Positions 14,213-21,533 of a DNA stretch of 52,248 bases are shown piece by piece. The notes under the pieces are model-generated. The model did not search any database, was not told the DNA's origin, and saw nothing but the letters and a program-made list of their open reading frames with translations. Positions within the stretch are counted from its first letter, which is position 1, and the number at the start of each line of letters is the position of its first letter. Source of the stretch: Parapedobacter sp. SGR-10 (lineage in GTDB: Bacteria > Bacteroidota > Bacteroidia > Sphingobacteriales > Sphingobacteriaceae); contig NZ_JAAJTJ010000029.1 in assembly GCF_011030405.1 (NCBI RefSeq), positions 1 to 52,248 on the forward strand. The letters are read 5' to 3'. The translations under genes and the position numbers were made by a program.

Positions 14213-16639
14213 ATGAAAATAGTAGGATTGTTTTTCTTGTTAGGTCTTTGGAGTATTGCTGTGCAGTCTCAAACTTTCCGAATTTCCGGAACGGTGAAAG
14301 GAGATGATGGGGAGGAGGTGTCCAGAGCCCGGGTAGAACTTTTTCCTACGGAATTAAAATCTTTTTCGGACAAAAAAGGAGAATTTTCATTTCAGCATGT
14401 ATCAAAAGGAAAGTATGTACTATCAGTTCATATGGTCGGCTATGCACCCTACCGTTCGGAAGTCAACCTGACAGACGAAGATGTTTCACTGACGGTCTAC
14501 CTTACTCCCGGCATACACATGCTCAAAGAAGTTGTCGTACACGACAAAACGTCCTTAAAAAAAGACGAATATCCATTGAATACAGATATTGTTAGTTCGC
14601 AGTTTGTCCATAGGTATCTCGGTGGGAGCCTCATGCAGACCCTCGGTCGCCTACCAGGTGTCAGCATGATCGGGATAGGTTCCGGACAGTCAAAGCCACT
14701 TATACGTGGAATGGGTTTCAACCGTGTGGTCACTGTCGAAAAAGGAATAAAACATGAAGGACAGCAGTGGGGTGCCGATCATGGCCTGGAAATCGATCAA
14801 TTTGCTACGGGAGATATAGAAGTGATACGCGGTGGAGCATCTTTTATGTACGGTTCGGATGCGATCGGCGGGGTGATCGATATCAAACCCAAAGCCTATC
14901 CGGATGACCATACGAGCGGTGGGACGGTGGACCTGATCGGCAAGACCAACAACATGCTTGGGGGTGTCAGTGTCCACCTTTACCAGAGGAAGACCAATTG
15001 GTTTTATGAGGGAAGGGCGACCTACCAAGATTACAGTGACTACCGGGTGCCTACGGATACCGTATATGTGTACAGCTACGCTGTGCATCTGGATCAGCGG
15101 CATCTTCGGAATACAGCAGGCAGAGAGTTAAATTTTCATCTCAACAGTGGCTATGTAGACGATCGGTTCAGTTCGATGTTCTATTTCAGCAACACTTTCA
15201 ATAAGAGTGGTTTTTTTGCCAATGCACACGGTTTGGAACCCCGAAGGGTAGATATCGATCTGCATGATGCGTCTTCGAGAGATATCCCGATGCCAAGCCA
15301 GAAAGTTAACCATTTGAAGCTGATAAATAGAAGCGGATACGTATGGAATGATCACGAAATCGAATTGGATTTGGGTTTTCAACATAACTTTAGGCAGGAG
15401 TACAGTCATTACGTCAGCCATGGCTACATGCCTCCGCTATATCCGGAGAATTTGGATATTCCACAGGACCTGGAGCGTGAATTTGACAAAAAAGTATATT
15501 CAGCTAATCTCCGTGATAAAATGACCTACGGTTCACACGTAGTGACCATAGGAGCTTCGGGTGAGTATCAGCACAACGATATAAATGGGTGGACTTTTTT
15601 GGTGCCGGCATTTCGCCAGGCAGCGGTAGGTGTGTTTGTATATGACAAGTTCTCGCTTAATGAACAGGTATCCCTGCACGGTGCTATCCGCTATGACCAC
15701 AGCACTATCCGTACGATGTCCTATACGGATTGGTTTCCTTCTCTAATAGAGATTGATGGAGAAGAGCAGTGGCAGAACCTAACCCGCGCTGAGGCGTCAG
15801 AAAAAGAGTTCAACAGTTTTGTTTGGTCTTTCGGGATGGACTATAGGCTGGGCCACTTTTCTTTGCAGGCAAATGCCGGAAAGAGCTTTCGGGTGCCTAT
15901 TGCGAAGGAACTGGCGGCAAATGGGGTGAATTACCATTACTTCAGCTATGAGCTCGGTAATCCGACGCTGTCACCGGAGCAGTCCTATCAGGGGGATTTG
16001 GTTTTGCGTTGGCAGGATAGCCGATGGGCTATACAGCTAAGCCCGTATTACAATTATTTTCCGAACTATATCTATCTGAACCCTACGCCTGGTTTTGACC
16101 ATTATTATGGCGCCGGCAATCAGATATTTGTCTATACACAGAGCAAAGTGTTACGCTATGGCGCAGAGGTGCAGGCAAGGTACAACATCATGAAAAGCCT
16201 ATCTACAGAGATTTCGGGCGAGTACTTGTATGCCCGACAATTGTCGGGACAGAAAAAGGGATATACATTGCCCTTTTCGCCTCCGGCGTCCATAATGATG
16301 AACTTGACCTGGTCGCCTTTGGAGTGGAGCAAAGGGCAGGGTACGTATTTCGGTCTGGATTATAAACGGGTGGCGGCACAAAACCGTATCGTTCCGCCCG
16401 AGAAGAAAACAGCTGGCTATGGCATATGGCATGTGCAAGCAGGTACACAGTTTGCATTGGCGGGTCAACAAGTGCTGCTTAACCTGCAAGTGCAGAATGT
16501 GTTGGATACAAAATATATGGATCACACGAGTTTTTATCGCTTGATCGAATTGCCCGAAGCAGGCCGGAATATCATCCTGTCTCTGAGGATGCCTTTCCAG
16601 TCAGCAAAAAACGAAAATTCAGAGCGTAGTAAATCATAA
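14213..16639 (+). CDS. TonB-dependent outer-membrane receptor, probable zinc importer (ZnuD-like)
   Basis: Outer-membrane gated channel powered by TonB. The signal peptide is MKIVGLFFLLGLWSIAVQS, followed by a carboxypeptidase-regulatory-like domain (residues 22-105, FRISGTVKGDDGEEVSRAR). The plug covers about residues 115-245 (LMQTLGRLPGVSMIGIGSG, PLIRGMGFNRV, IEVIRGGASFMYGSDAIGG) and the barrel runs to the C-terminus. Within the plug, GQQWGADHGLEID resembles the SPDHA loop of the neisserial zinc receptor ZnuD. Zinc as ligand is inferred from the operator and neighbours. The frame can be extended to 14123, but that TTG lies inside operator 1, so ATG 14213 is the start (808 residues). The C-terminal tail after the last strand (RMPF) is 13 residues longer than usual. 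Confidence 0.88.
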   Translation: MKIVGLFFLLGLWSIAVQSQTFRISGTVKGDDGEEVSRARVELFPTELKSFSDKKGEFSFQHVSKGKYVLSVHMVGYAPYRSEVNLTDEDVSLTVYLTPGIHMLKEVVVHDKTSLKKDEYPLNTDIVSSQFVHRYLGGSLMQTLGRLPGVSMIGIGSGQSKPLIRGMGFNRVVTVEKGIKHEGQQWGADHGLEIDQFATGDIEVIRGGASFMYGSDAIGGVIDIKPKAYPDDHTSGGTVDLIGKTNNMLGGVSVHLYQRKTNWFYEGRATYQDYSDYRVPTDTVYVYSYAVHLDQRHLRNTAGRELNFHLNSGYVDDRFSSMFYFSNTFNKSGFFANAHGLEPRRVDIDLHDASSRDIPMPSQKVNHLKLINRSGYVWNDHEIELDLGFQHNFRQEYSHYVSHGYMPPLYPENLDIPQDLEREFDKKVYSANLRDKMTYGSHVVTIGASGEYQHNDINGWTFLVPAFRQAAVGVFVYDKFSLNEQVSLHGAIRYDHSTIRTMSYTDWFPSLIEIDGEEQWQNLTRAEASEKEFNSFVWSFGMDYRLGHFSLQANAGKSFRVPIAKELAANGVNYHYFSYELGNPTLSPEQSYQGDLVLRWQDSRWAIQLSPYYNYFPNYIYLNPTPGFDHYYGAGNQIFVYTQSKVLRYGAEVQARYNIMKSLSTEISGEYLYARQLSGQKKGYTLPFSPPASIMMNLTWSPLEWSKGQGTYFGLDYKRVAAQNRIVPPEKKTAGYGIWHVQAGTQFALAGQQVLLNLQVQNVLDTKYMDHTSFYRLIELPEAGRNIILSLRMPFQSAKNENSERSKS

Positions 16640-16665
16640 ATAACAGATAAGTAAAACAAATAACG

Positions 16666-17145
16666 ATGAAGACGACAAGACAGATCATTTTTCTTTTTCT
16701 GGCAGTTGCGGGACTATTCGTAGCCTGTGAAAAAGACAGTAATAACGAGATCGATCAGGATCCCCCTCAGATACATATTGACTTTGCAGGTGCTTTTCCG
16801 GTGCAATGCAGCGAGATCGAAAGAGGTCAAAAATTCACATTCAAAGCCAGATTGTCGGATAATGTAGCTTTGGGCAATGTCAGCGTGGATATCCATCACA
16901 ATTTTGACCATCACAGCCACAGTACAGAGATAGACGAGTGTGATCTGGCTCCCAAGAAAAGTCCGATCAAGCCGCTTGTTTTCATCAAATCCTATACGAT
17001 CGCTCAGGGACTAAAAGAGTACGAAACCAATGTAGAGATAGATGTTCCGGCAGATATTGATCCGGGAGATTATCATTTTATGATTATCGTGACGGATCAG
17101 GAGGGGTGGAGTGATACCAAGGGGTTGAGTATAAAGATTAAATAA
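16666..17145 (+). CDS. DUF4625 lipoprotein, His-rich, short form
   Basis: A 159-residue lipoprotein. The signal MKTTRQIIFLFLAVAGLFVAC ends in a lipobox with Cys21. The mature part is one DUF4625-like Ig-fold domain. It carries the strongest His cluster of the three (HHNFDHHSHSTE, about residues 76-87, seven His/Asp/Glu ligands within twelve residues), which looks made for binding zinc. The C-terminus PGDYHFMIIVTDQEGWSD matches the end of the other DUF4625 domains. It sits 26 bases behind the receptor and 30 bases before the next lipoprotein, so all three are co-transcribed. The likely role is metal capture at the cell surface or periplasm (inference). Confidence 0.75.
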   Translation: MKTTRQIIFLFLAVAGLFVACEKDSNNEIDQDPPQIHIDFAGAFPVQCSEIERGQKFTFKARLSDNVALGNVSVDIHHNFDHHSHSTEIDECDLAPKKSPIKPLVFIKSYTIAQGLKEYETNVEIDVPADIDPGDYHFMIIVTDQEGWSDTKGLSIKIK

Positions 17146-17175
17146 CTAAAATTCAAACAACTAAAATTAAATATT

Positions 17176-18198
17176 ATGAGAACACTTAAACACAACAAAT
17201 TCATTGTCGCCTTAACGTTGCTGGCAGCGACGTTATTCTCCCTGTCATCCTGTGAAAAGGATAAAGATCCTGTCTTAAAAGCTCCAGTGATTGATTTATC
17301 CGAAGTAGGCAGCGGAAACAGTAAACAGGCCACCATCGGTGGAGATCTGCATCTGGAGGGTACGATCACGGCAGAGGCTTTGATCCAACGCATAGATATC
17401 GAGATCCATCAGGAAGGTGGCGGAAGCTTTGAGATCGAAAAATCGTACACCGAAGGCAAATATATCGGGGTAAGACAGGTCGAATTCCACGAGCACCTGG
17501 ATATCCCGGCTAATGCCCCTGCCGGCGAGTACCACCTGCATTTTACGGTCACCGACAAAAACGGACAGACCACGACTGTAGAGTCTGAGCTGGAGCTTGT
17601 CATCGGGTCACCGAGTGCTGCATTGGTCTTCACGTTGATCACTGGCGAAAGTGTAGAAGGACACGGTGACCACTTCCATGGATTGGACGGTGCCGTGGAA
17701 GGTGCCTCGACGACGGTTACATTTGACGCTAATGGCAATGCACTCAGTGGCGGTCATTTGCACCTTGATCCCGAAGCGATCTATAAAATCAGCCTAAAAA
17801 CGTACGATGCTCAAGGAAACGAGACGCAAGATCAACGGTTCATCGCGAATGAAGCTACAGCAAGTCTTTATAAGGCGTTCTTAATCGGAGGAGGTTTTAT
17901 ATTGAATCCCGATTCTCCCGAAGGTGAGGGAGCCCTTTTCCAGACACGTGAGACGCAATATGCCGACGGGACTGCGGTTTCGGGAGCGACCAATACCACA
18001 GGTGTCACTACCTATTTTACCGTAGGCCACGATAACGAAGGCGAAAAAGACGTAACTTTTGTGATGCGTAAGCTTAACGCAGGCGTAAAAGCAAATATCA
18101 CCCGTACTGACTGGAACCGTACGGATTATACGACTGCATTTGCAGGAAGCAATGAGCTGGAACTCAAATTTGAGATCCATGCAGAGCACGATCATTAA
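17176..18198 (+). CDS. DUF4625 lipoprotein with extra His-rich C-terminal domain
   Basis: A 340-residue lipoprotein. The signal MRTLKHNKFIVALTLLAATLFSLSSC is cleaved before Cys26. Residues 35-140 form a DUF4625 domain with EFHEHLDIP and GEYHLHF. A second domain from about residue 150 carries GHGDHFHGLDG and GGHLHLDPEA, and the protein ends in EIHAEHDH. These HxDHxH-type clusters are typical of zinc-binding extracytoplasmic proteins. It is the last gene of the receptor operon. The two-domain build could pass metal between sites or to the receptor (inference). Confidence 0.78.
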   Translation: MRTLKHNKFIVALTLLAATLFSLSSCEKDKDPVLKAPVIDLSEVGSGNSKQATIGGDLHLEGTITAEALIQRIDIEIHQEGGGSFEIEKSYTEGKYIGVRQVEFHEHLDIPANAPAGEYHLHFTVTDKNGQTTTVESELELVIGSPSAALVFTLITGESVEGHGDHFHGLDGAVEGASTTVTFDANGNALSGGHLHLDPEAIYKISLKTYDAQGNETQDQRFIANEATASLYKAFLIGGGFILNPDSPEGEGALFQTRETQYADGTAVSGATNTTGVTTYFTVGHDNEGEKDVTFVMRKLNAGVKANITRTDWNRTDYTTAFAGSNELELKFEIHAEHDH

Positions 18199-18209
18199 TA
18201 GCTGGCCGT

Positions 18210-18248
18210 AAAAAACATAAGGCAACATGGCGTTGCCTTATGTTTTTT
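18210..18248 (+). terminator. Terminator of the TonB receptor operon
   Basis: A perfect 17-bp stem (18210-18226 against 18232-18248) with a 5-base loop ends in six T. It is A-rich on the left arm and so probably works for the converging DUF3299 gene as well. Confidence 0.92.
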
Positions 18249-18263
18249 AAGAAATAGAGGGTT

Positions 18264-18749
18264 TTATCTTTCCGTTGCCGATGCCCCTTCTATCCATATT
18301 TCCGTCCGCTTTTTGTCCATCGCATTGAGTACGACTTTTCCTGTTATCAGAATCGGCTTATTGCCGATTTTTTGTTTTTTATCGTGGGCCAGCGTTACTT
18401 CTACCATTGCGGGTATTCCATTTTGCCCGCAAAACATACATTGGTCTATTGGTAGGACGGACAGCAGAAACCTGTTGTGACGAAAGCCTGCTTTTATGGG
18501 AATGGCATAACCTTGTAAGGAAACTGTCTTACCATGCAATCGACGTAGCAAAGGAGGGAAGTATGGGATATAGACCTTTTTCCCATTTTTGTTCTCCACT
18601 TTGTACATCAGCAGGTCAAATGTTTGCCATACCTCGTTCATGAGGGGTTTGTGTTCGGTAAGATGTTCTCTTGAGGTCGGTTGTGCCTCGGATGAACTGG
18701 CCAAGAATAACCATACTGCCGAACATATTATTTTAATATAATGTTTCAT
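18264..18749 (-). CDS. DUF3299 exported protein
   Basis: A 161-residue protein with signal peptide MKHYIKIICSAVWLFLASSSEA and a mature periplasmic domain. YIPYFPPLLRRLHGKTVSLQGYAIP and the Cys pair in DQCMFCGQNGIPAMVEV match DUF3299, a periplasmic family often found beside metal-handling genes; its function is not established. The CxxC could bind metal or act in redox chemistry. It converges on the receptor operon and diverges from the 74-residue gene, with one zinc-type palindrome in the 126-bp gap between, so it probably belongs to the same regulon (inference). Confidence 0.7.
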   Translation of the reverse strand: MKHYIKIICSAVWLFLASSSEAQPTSREHLTEHKPLMNEVWQTFDLLMYKVENKNGKKVYIPYFPPLLRRLHGKTVSLQGYAIPIKAGFRHNRFLLSVLPIDQCMFCGQNGIPAMVEVTLAHDKKQKIGNKPILITGKVVLNAMDKKRTEIWIEGASATER

Positions 18750-18783
18750 AATGTGTTTTTTATTGTACTCTTTAACTTTTGAA

Positions 18784-18791
18784 CAAAGTTA
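18784..18791 (-). promoter_or_regulatory. Candidate -7 element of the DUF3299 gene
   Basis: TAACTTTG on the minus strand fits TAnnTTTG. The palindrome at 18808-18820 lies upstream at a place where it would overlap a -33; the TTG there gives a 17-bp spacer, shorter than normal. Confidence 0.45.
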
Positions 18792-18807
18792 ACACAATTA
18801 TTTTAAT

Positions 18808-18847
18808 GCAACATTGTTGCTTTAATGATTTTTGTGTTGTATCTTTG
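18808..18847 (+). promoter_or_regulatory. Promoter with single Zur-like operator, divergent region
   Basis: A perfect palindrome GCAACATTGTTGC at 18808-18820 covers the -33 TTG (18817-18819). After a 20-bp spacer TATCTTTG follows at 18840-18847. The geometry is the same as at 11363 and 14117 but without the second operator. It drives the 74-residue gene, the second COG0523 GTPase and perhaps the oxidoreductase. Confidence 0.82.
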
Positions 18848-18875
18848 AGATCGGATATTTAAAGTCTTAAAACAT

Positions 18876-19100
18876 ATGATACCTCAAGATTTTGAAAGCT
18901 GGAAATATTGCATCGAGCAGAAGTGTGGCATCCCGCTGACATTACCGTTTGTACAAGGTCGTTTGGCGGTTTATGAAAATGAAGAGCTTCCCGAGACAAA
19001 ACGGTTTATCAGCAAGTACGGTGAACAACATTATTGGCGTGTCAGGGAATGGTTTGCACGGGTGGCTATGGACCTGGCTATAGCAGAAAGGGATATTTAA
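18876..19100 (+). CDS. Small hypothetical protein of the zinc regulon
   Basis: A 74-residue soluble protein, MIPQDFESWKYCIEQKCGIPL through to VREWFARVAMDLAIAERDI. I do not recognise a family. There is no signal peptide. It has two Cys (residues 12 and 17) and is rich in Glu and aromatic residues. It is the first gene behind an operator promoter and ends 18 bases before a COG0523 GTPase, so a role with that GTPase is likely, perhaps as partner or client (inference). Confidence 0.7.
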   Translation: MIPQDFESWKYCIEQKCGIPLTLPFVQGRLAVYENEELPETKRFISKYGEQHYWRVREWFARVAMDLAIAERDI

Positions 19101-19118
19101 CGATAATAGCGAACATAT

Positions 19119-20333
19119 ATGAACGAAAAGAGAGAGAAAAGCAGGAAACTGCCCGTCACTGTGCTCAGTGGTTTTTTGGGTGCAGGAAAGACCACATTGC
19201 TCAACCATGTACTGCACAATAAAGAAGGACTTAAGGTAGCCGTGATTGTCAACGATATGAGTGAGGTCAACATCGACGCCCAATTGGTGGAGCGGGAGAA
19301 TGTGTTGTCGCGAACCGAAGAAAAACTGGTCGAGATGAGCAATGGATGTATTTGTTGTACGTTGCGTGAAGACCTGATGGTCGAAGTAGAACGTCTGGCC
19401 AAAGAAGATAGATTTGACTACCTGCTTATTGAAAGTACGGGTATTTCCGAGCCTATTCCCGTCGCGCAGACATTTAGTTATGTAGACGACAACAATGGCA
19501 TTGATCTGTCTTCGTTCAGTTATATCGATACGATGGTGACAGTGGTCGATTGTTACAATTTTTTTAAGGACTTCGGGAGTGCCGAGACCTTGCAGGATAG
19601 GGAATTGACAGACGATGATTATGATACGCGTACCGTGGTCAATCTGTTGACAGATCAGATCGAATTTGCCAATGTTATCTTACTCAATAAAACAGATTTG
19701 GTATCCGACGAGACGGCAGGAGTATTGGAAGCTGCCATCCACAAGCTAAACCCCGGAGCCAAGATCGTGCGTACACATTTCGGTAAAGTGGAACCGAAGG
19801 AGATCATCGGAACCGGCTTATTTGATTTTGAAACAGCATCTTCGTCCGCAGGATGGATCAAGGAATTGGAAAACGAACATACACCTGAGACCGAGGAATA
19901 TGGTATATCTTCATTCGTATTCCATTCGCAAAAGCCTTTTCAGCCACAACGATGGTATAAATTCCTAAACGAGGATTATCCAAATAATATCATACGTGCC
20001 AAAGGTCTTTTTTGGATGGCATCACGCCCGGATATAGCTATCAGCTTCAGTCAGGCCGGGGGAAGCCTGCGTTTGGACAATGCAGGTTCATGGTGGTGTA
20101 CCATGCCGGAAGAAATGCGTTACCGGTATCCCGAATACGCGGAAATCCGGCCGTCGCTTCTGGCGCGCTGGCATCCCGAATGGGAAGACCGTAAGACCGA
20201 ATTGGTATTTATCGGTCAGAATCTAAATAAGGAACAGTATCTGGCAGAACTTGAGCAATGTCTACTGACCGAAGACGAAGCAGACGATTGGCGCCATATC
20301 TGGTTTAAGGATCCTTTTCCCAAAAATATTTAA
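19119..20333 (+). CDS. COG0523 GTP-binding protein, ZigA/YciC-like
   Basis: G3E GTPase metal chaperone of 404 residues. GFLGAGKTT (18-26) is Walker A, GCICC (76-80) the CxCC metal motif, and NKTD follows [14 protein letters not shown]. The long C-terminal domain, with [29 protein letters not shown] and ELVFIGQN, marks the ZigA/YciC branch, which is induced by zinc starvation in other bacteria. It differs from the shorter GTPase at 12183 in both length and C-terminus. It lies in the operon started at 18817. Confidence 0.9.
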   Translation: MNEKREKSRKLPVTVLSGFLGAGKTTLLNHVLHNKEGLKVAVIVNDMSEVNIDAQLVERENVLSRTEEKLVEMSNGCICCTLREDLMVEVERLAKEDRFDYLLIESTGISEPIPVAQTFSYVDDNNGIDLSSFSYIDTMVTVVDCYNFFKDFGSAETLQDRELTDDDYDTRTVVNLLTDQIEFANVILLNKTDLVSDETAGVLEAAIHKLNPGAKIVRTHFGKVEPKEIIGTGLFDFETASSSAGWIKELENEHTPETEEYGISSFVFHSQKPFQPQRWYKFLNEDYPNNIIRAKGLFWMASRPDIAISFSQAGGSLRLDNAGSWWCTMPEEMRYRYPEYAEIRPSLLARWHPEWEDRKTELVFIGQNLNKEQYLAELEQCLLTEDEADDWRHIWFKDPFPKNI

Positions 20334-20344
20334 TATATCCTTCT

Positions 20345-21343
20345 ATGCATTTACCCAGACGAGATTTTATAAAATATGGCACGGTTGCTGTAGCATCAGC
20401 TTTTAAGGGTACAGCTTCTACAAAATATCGCATTATGGAAGAAAGAATAGATTTTGACGTCATTATTGTGGGCGGAAGTTATGCGGGACTTTCCGCAGCG
20501 ATGGCTTTGGGGCGCTCGCTGCGACATGTACTGATTATTGACAGTGGGTATCCATGCAACCGGCAGACACCGCATTCGCACAATTTCATCTCCCATGATG
20601 GTGAAAAACCATCTGTAATAGCGGAAAAAGCGAGGTCTCAGGTCATGGCTTACCCGACTGTCCGGTTTTATGACGGTTTGGCGGTATATGGCAAGAGGAC
20701 CGATACAGGCTATGAAATAGGCACGCAAGGTGGACAGACCTTCGGCGCAAAGAAGTTGCTTTTTGCTACCGGAATCAAAGATATCATGCCGGATATAACA
20801 GGCTTTCAAGAATGTTGGGGAATCTCTGTTATCCATTGTCCGTATTGCCATGGATATGAATATCGGGGTAAAAAGACCGCGATCATGGCCAATGGTGAGC
20901 GGGCATTCCACATCGCGTCGCTTGTCCATAACCTGACGGATAATGTGACGATCCTGACAAGGGGTAAGGCAGATTTTAATACAGATCAAATCGATAGGCT
21001 GGAAAAACATAACATACAGATCATCGAAACGGATGTGGTAAAAATAGCACATGAGCAAGGGTATGTCAACCAAGTCGTCTTCCGTGGAGGAAGTAACATT
21101 CACTTTGACGCTGTATATGCGGCACTGCCTTTTGAACAGCATTCGGATATTCCTGCCAAACTAGGCTGTGAATTGACAGATTTGGGACATATCAAGGTAG
21201 ATATGTCCCAAAAGACTTCTATAGAAGGCATCTTTGCCTGCGGAGATAGCTCCAGTATGATGCGATCTGTAGCCTATGCTGTCGCCACCGGGAATATTGC
21301 CGGAGCCATGATCAATCATCAGTTGACGGAAGAGATGTTTTGA
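20345..21343 (+). CDS. NAD(P)/FAD-dependent oxidoreductase, thioredoxin-reductase-like, with Tat-type leader
   Basis: A 332-residue flavoenzyme. VIIVGGSYAGLSAAMALGR is the FAD motif, and the redox Cys pair appears as HCPYCHGYE, as in the thioredoxin-reductase-like subfamily with CPYC instead of CAVC. FACGDSSSMMRSVAYAVATG is the second FAD motif. The first 20 residues, MHLPRRDFIKYGTVAVASAF, look like a twin-arginine signal, which this normally cytoplasmic family lacks. An alternative start at ATG 20435 (MEERIDFDVII) would give a leaderless protein of 302 residues. It lies 11 bases after the COG0523 gene. Role in metal stress is unknown. Confidence 0.8.
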   Translation: MHLPRRDFIKYGTVAVASAFKGTASTKYRIMEERIDFDVIIVGGSYAGLSAAMALGRSLRHVLIIDSGYPCNRQTPHSHNFISHDGEKPSVIAEKARSQVMAYPTVRFYDGLAVYGKRTDTGYEIGTQGGQTFGAKKLLFATGIKDIMPDITGFQECWGISVIHCPYCHGYEYRGKKTAIMANGERAFHIASLVHNLTDNVTILTRGKADFNTDQIDRLEKHNIQIIETDVVKIAHEQGYVNQVVFRGGSNIHFDAVYAALPFEQHSDIPAKLGCELTDLGHIKVDMSQKTSIEGIFACGDSSSMMRSVAYAVATGNIAGAMINHQLTEEMF

Positions 21344-21380
21344 TATATTGAATTCCATTTTCCAAAATGGACAGATAAAA

Positions 21381-21420
21381 AAAGAGGTAATTTTCTGAAA
21401 ATTACCTCTTTAGTTTTTTT
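21381..21420 (+). terminator. Terminator after the oxidoreductase
   Basis: A perfect 14-bp stem (aaagaggtaatttt 21381-21394, aaaattacctcttt 21398-21411) with a 3-base loop, followed by agtttttttt. The A-rich left flank lets it act for the converging tRNA as well. Confidence 0.9.
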
Positions 21421-21427
21421 GTTCTTG

Positions 21428-21501
21428 TGGAGCATATCGGATTCGAACCGATCACCTCTACGCTGCCAGCGTAGCGCTCTAGCCAAATGAGCTAATGCCC
21501 C
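21428..21501 (-). tRNA. tRNA-Ala (anticodon GGC)
   Basis: The minus strand folds as a cloverleaf of 74 bases. The acceptor GGGGCAT pairs with ATGCTCC and includes the G3-U70 pair that identifies tRNA-Ala. The anticodon loop is CTGGCAG, so the anticodon is GGC. TTCGAAT is the T loop. CCA is not encoded. Confidence 0.97.
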
Positions 21502-21533
21502 TGCTGAAAATGTTCGCTAAGATAGTAATTTCT

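Noticed and set aside
18222..18236. GCAACATGGCGTTGC resembles the zinc-type operator
   Set aside because: It is the top of a perfect 17-bp terminator stem, has a 15-bp instead of 13-bp form, and no promoter lies there.
20396..21142. 248-codon frame opposite the flavoprotein gene
   Set aside because: Antisense shadow; the plus strand encodes intact FAD and CxxC motifs.
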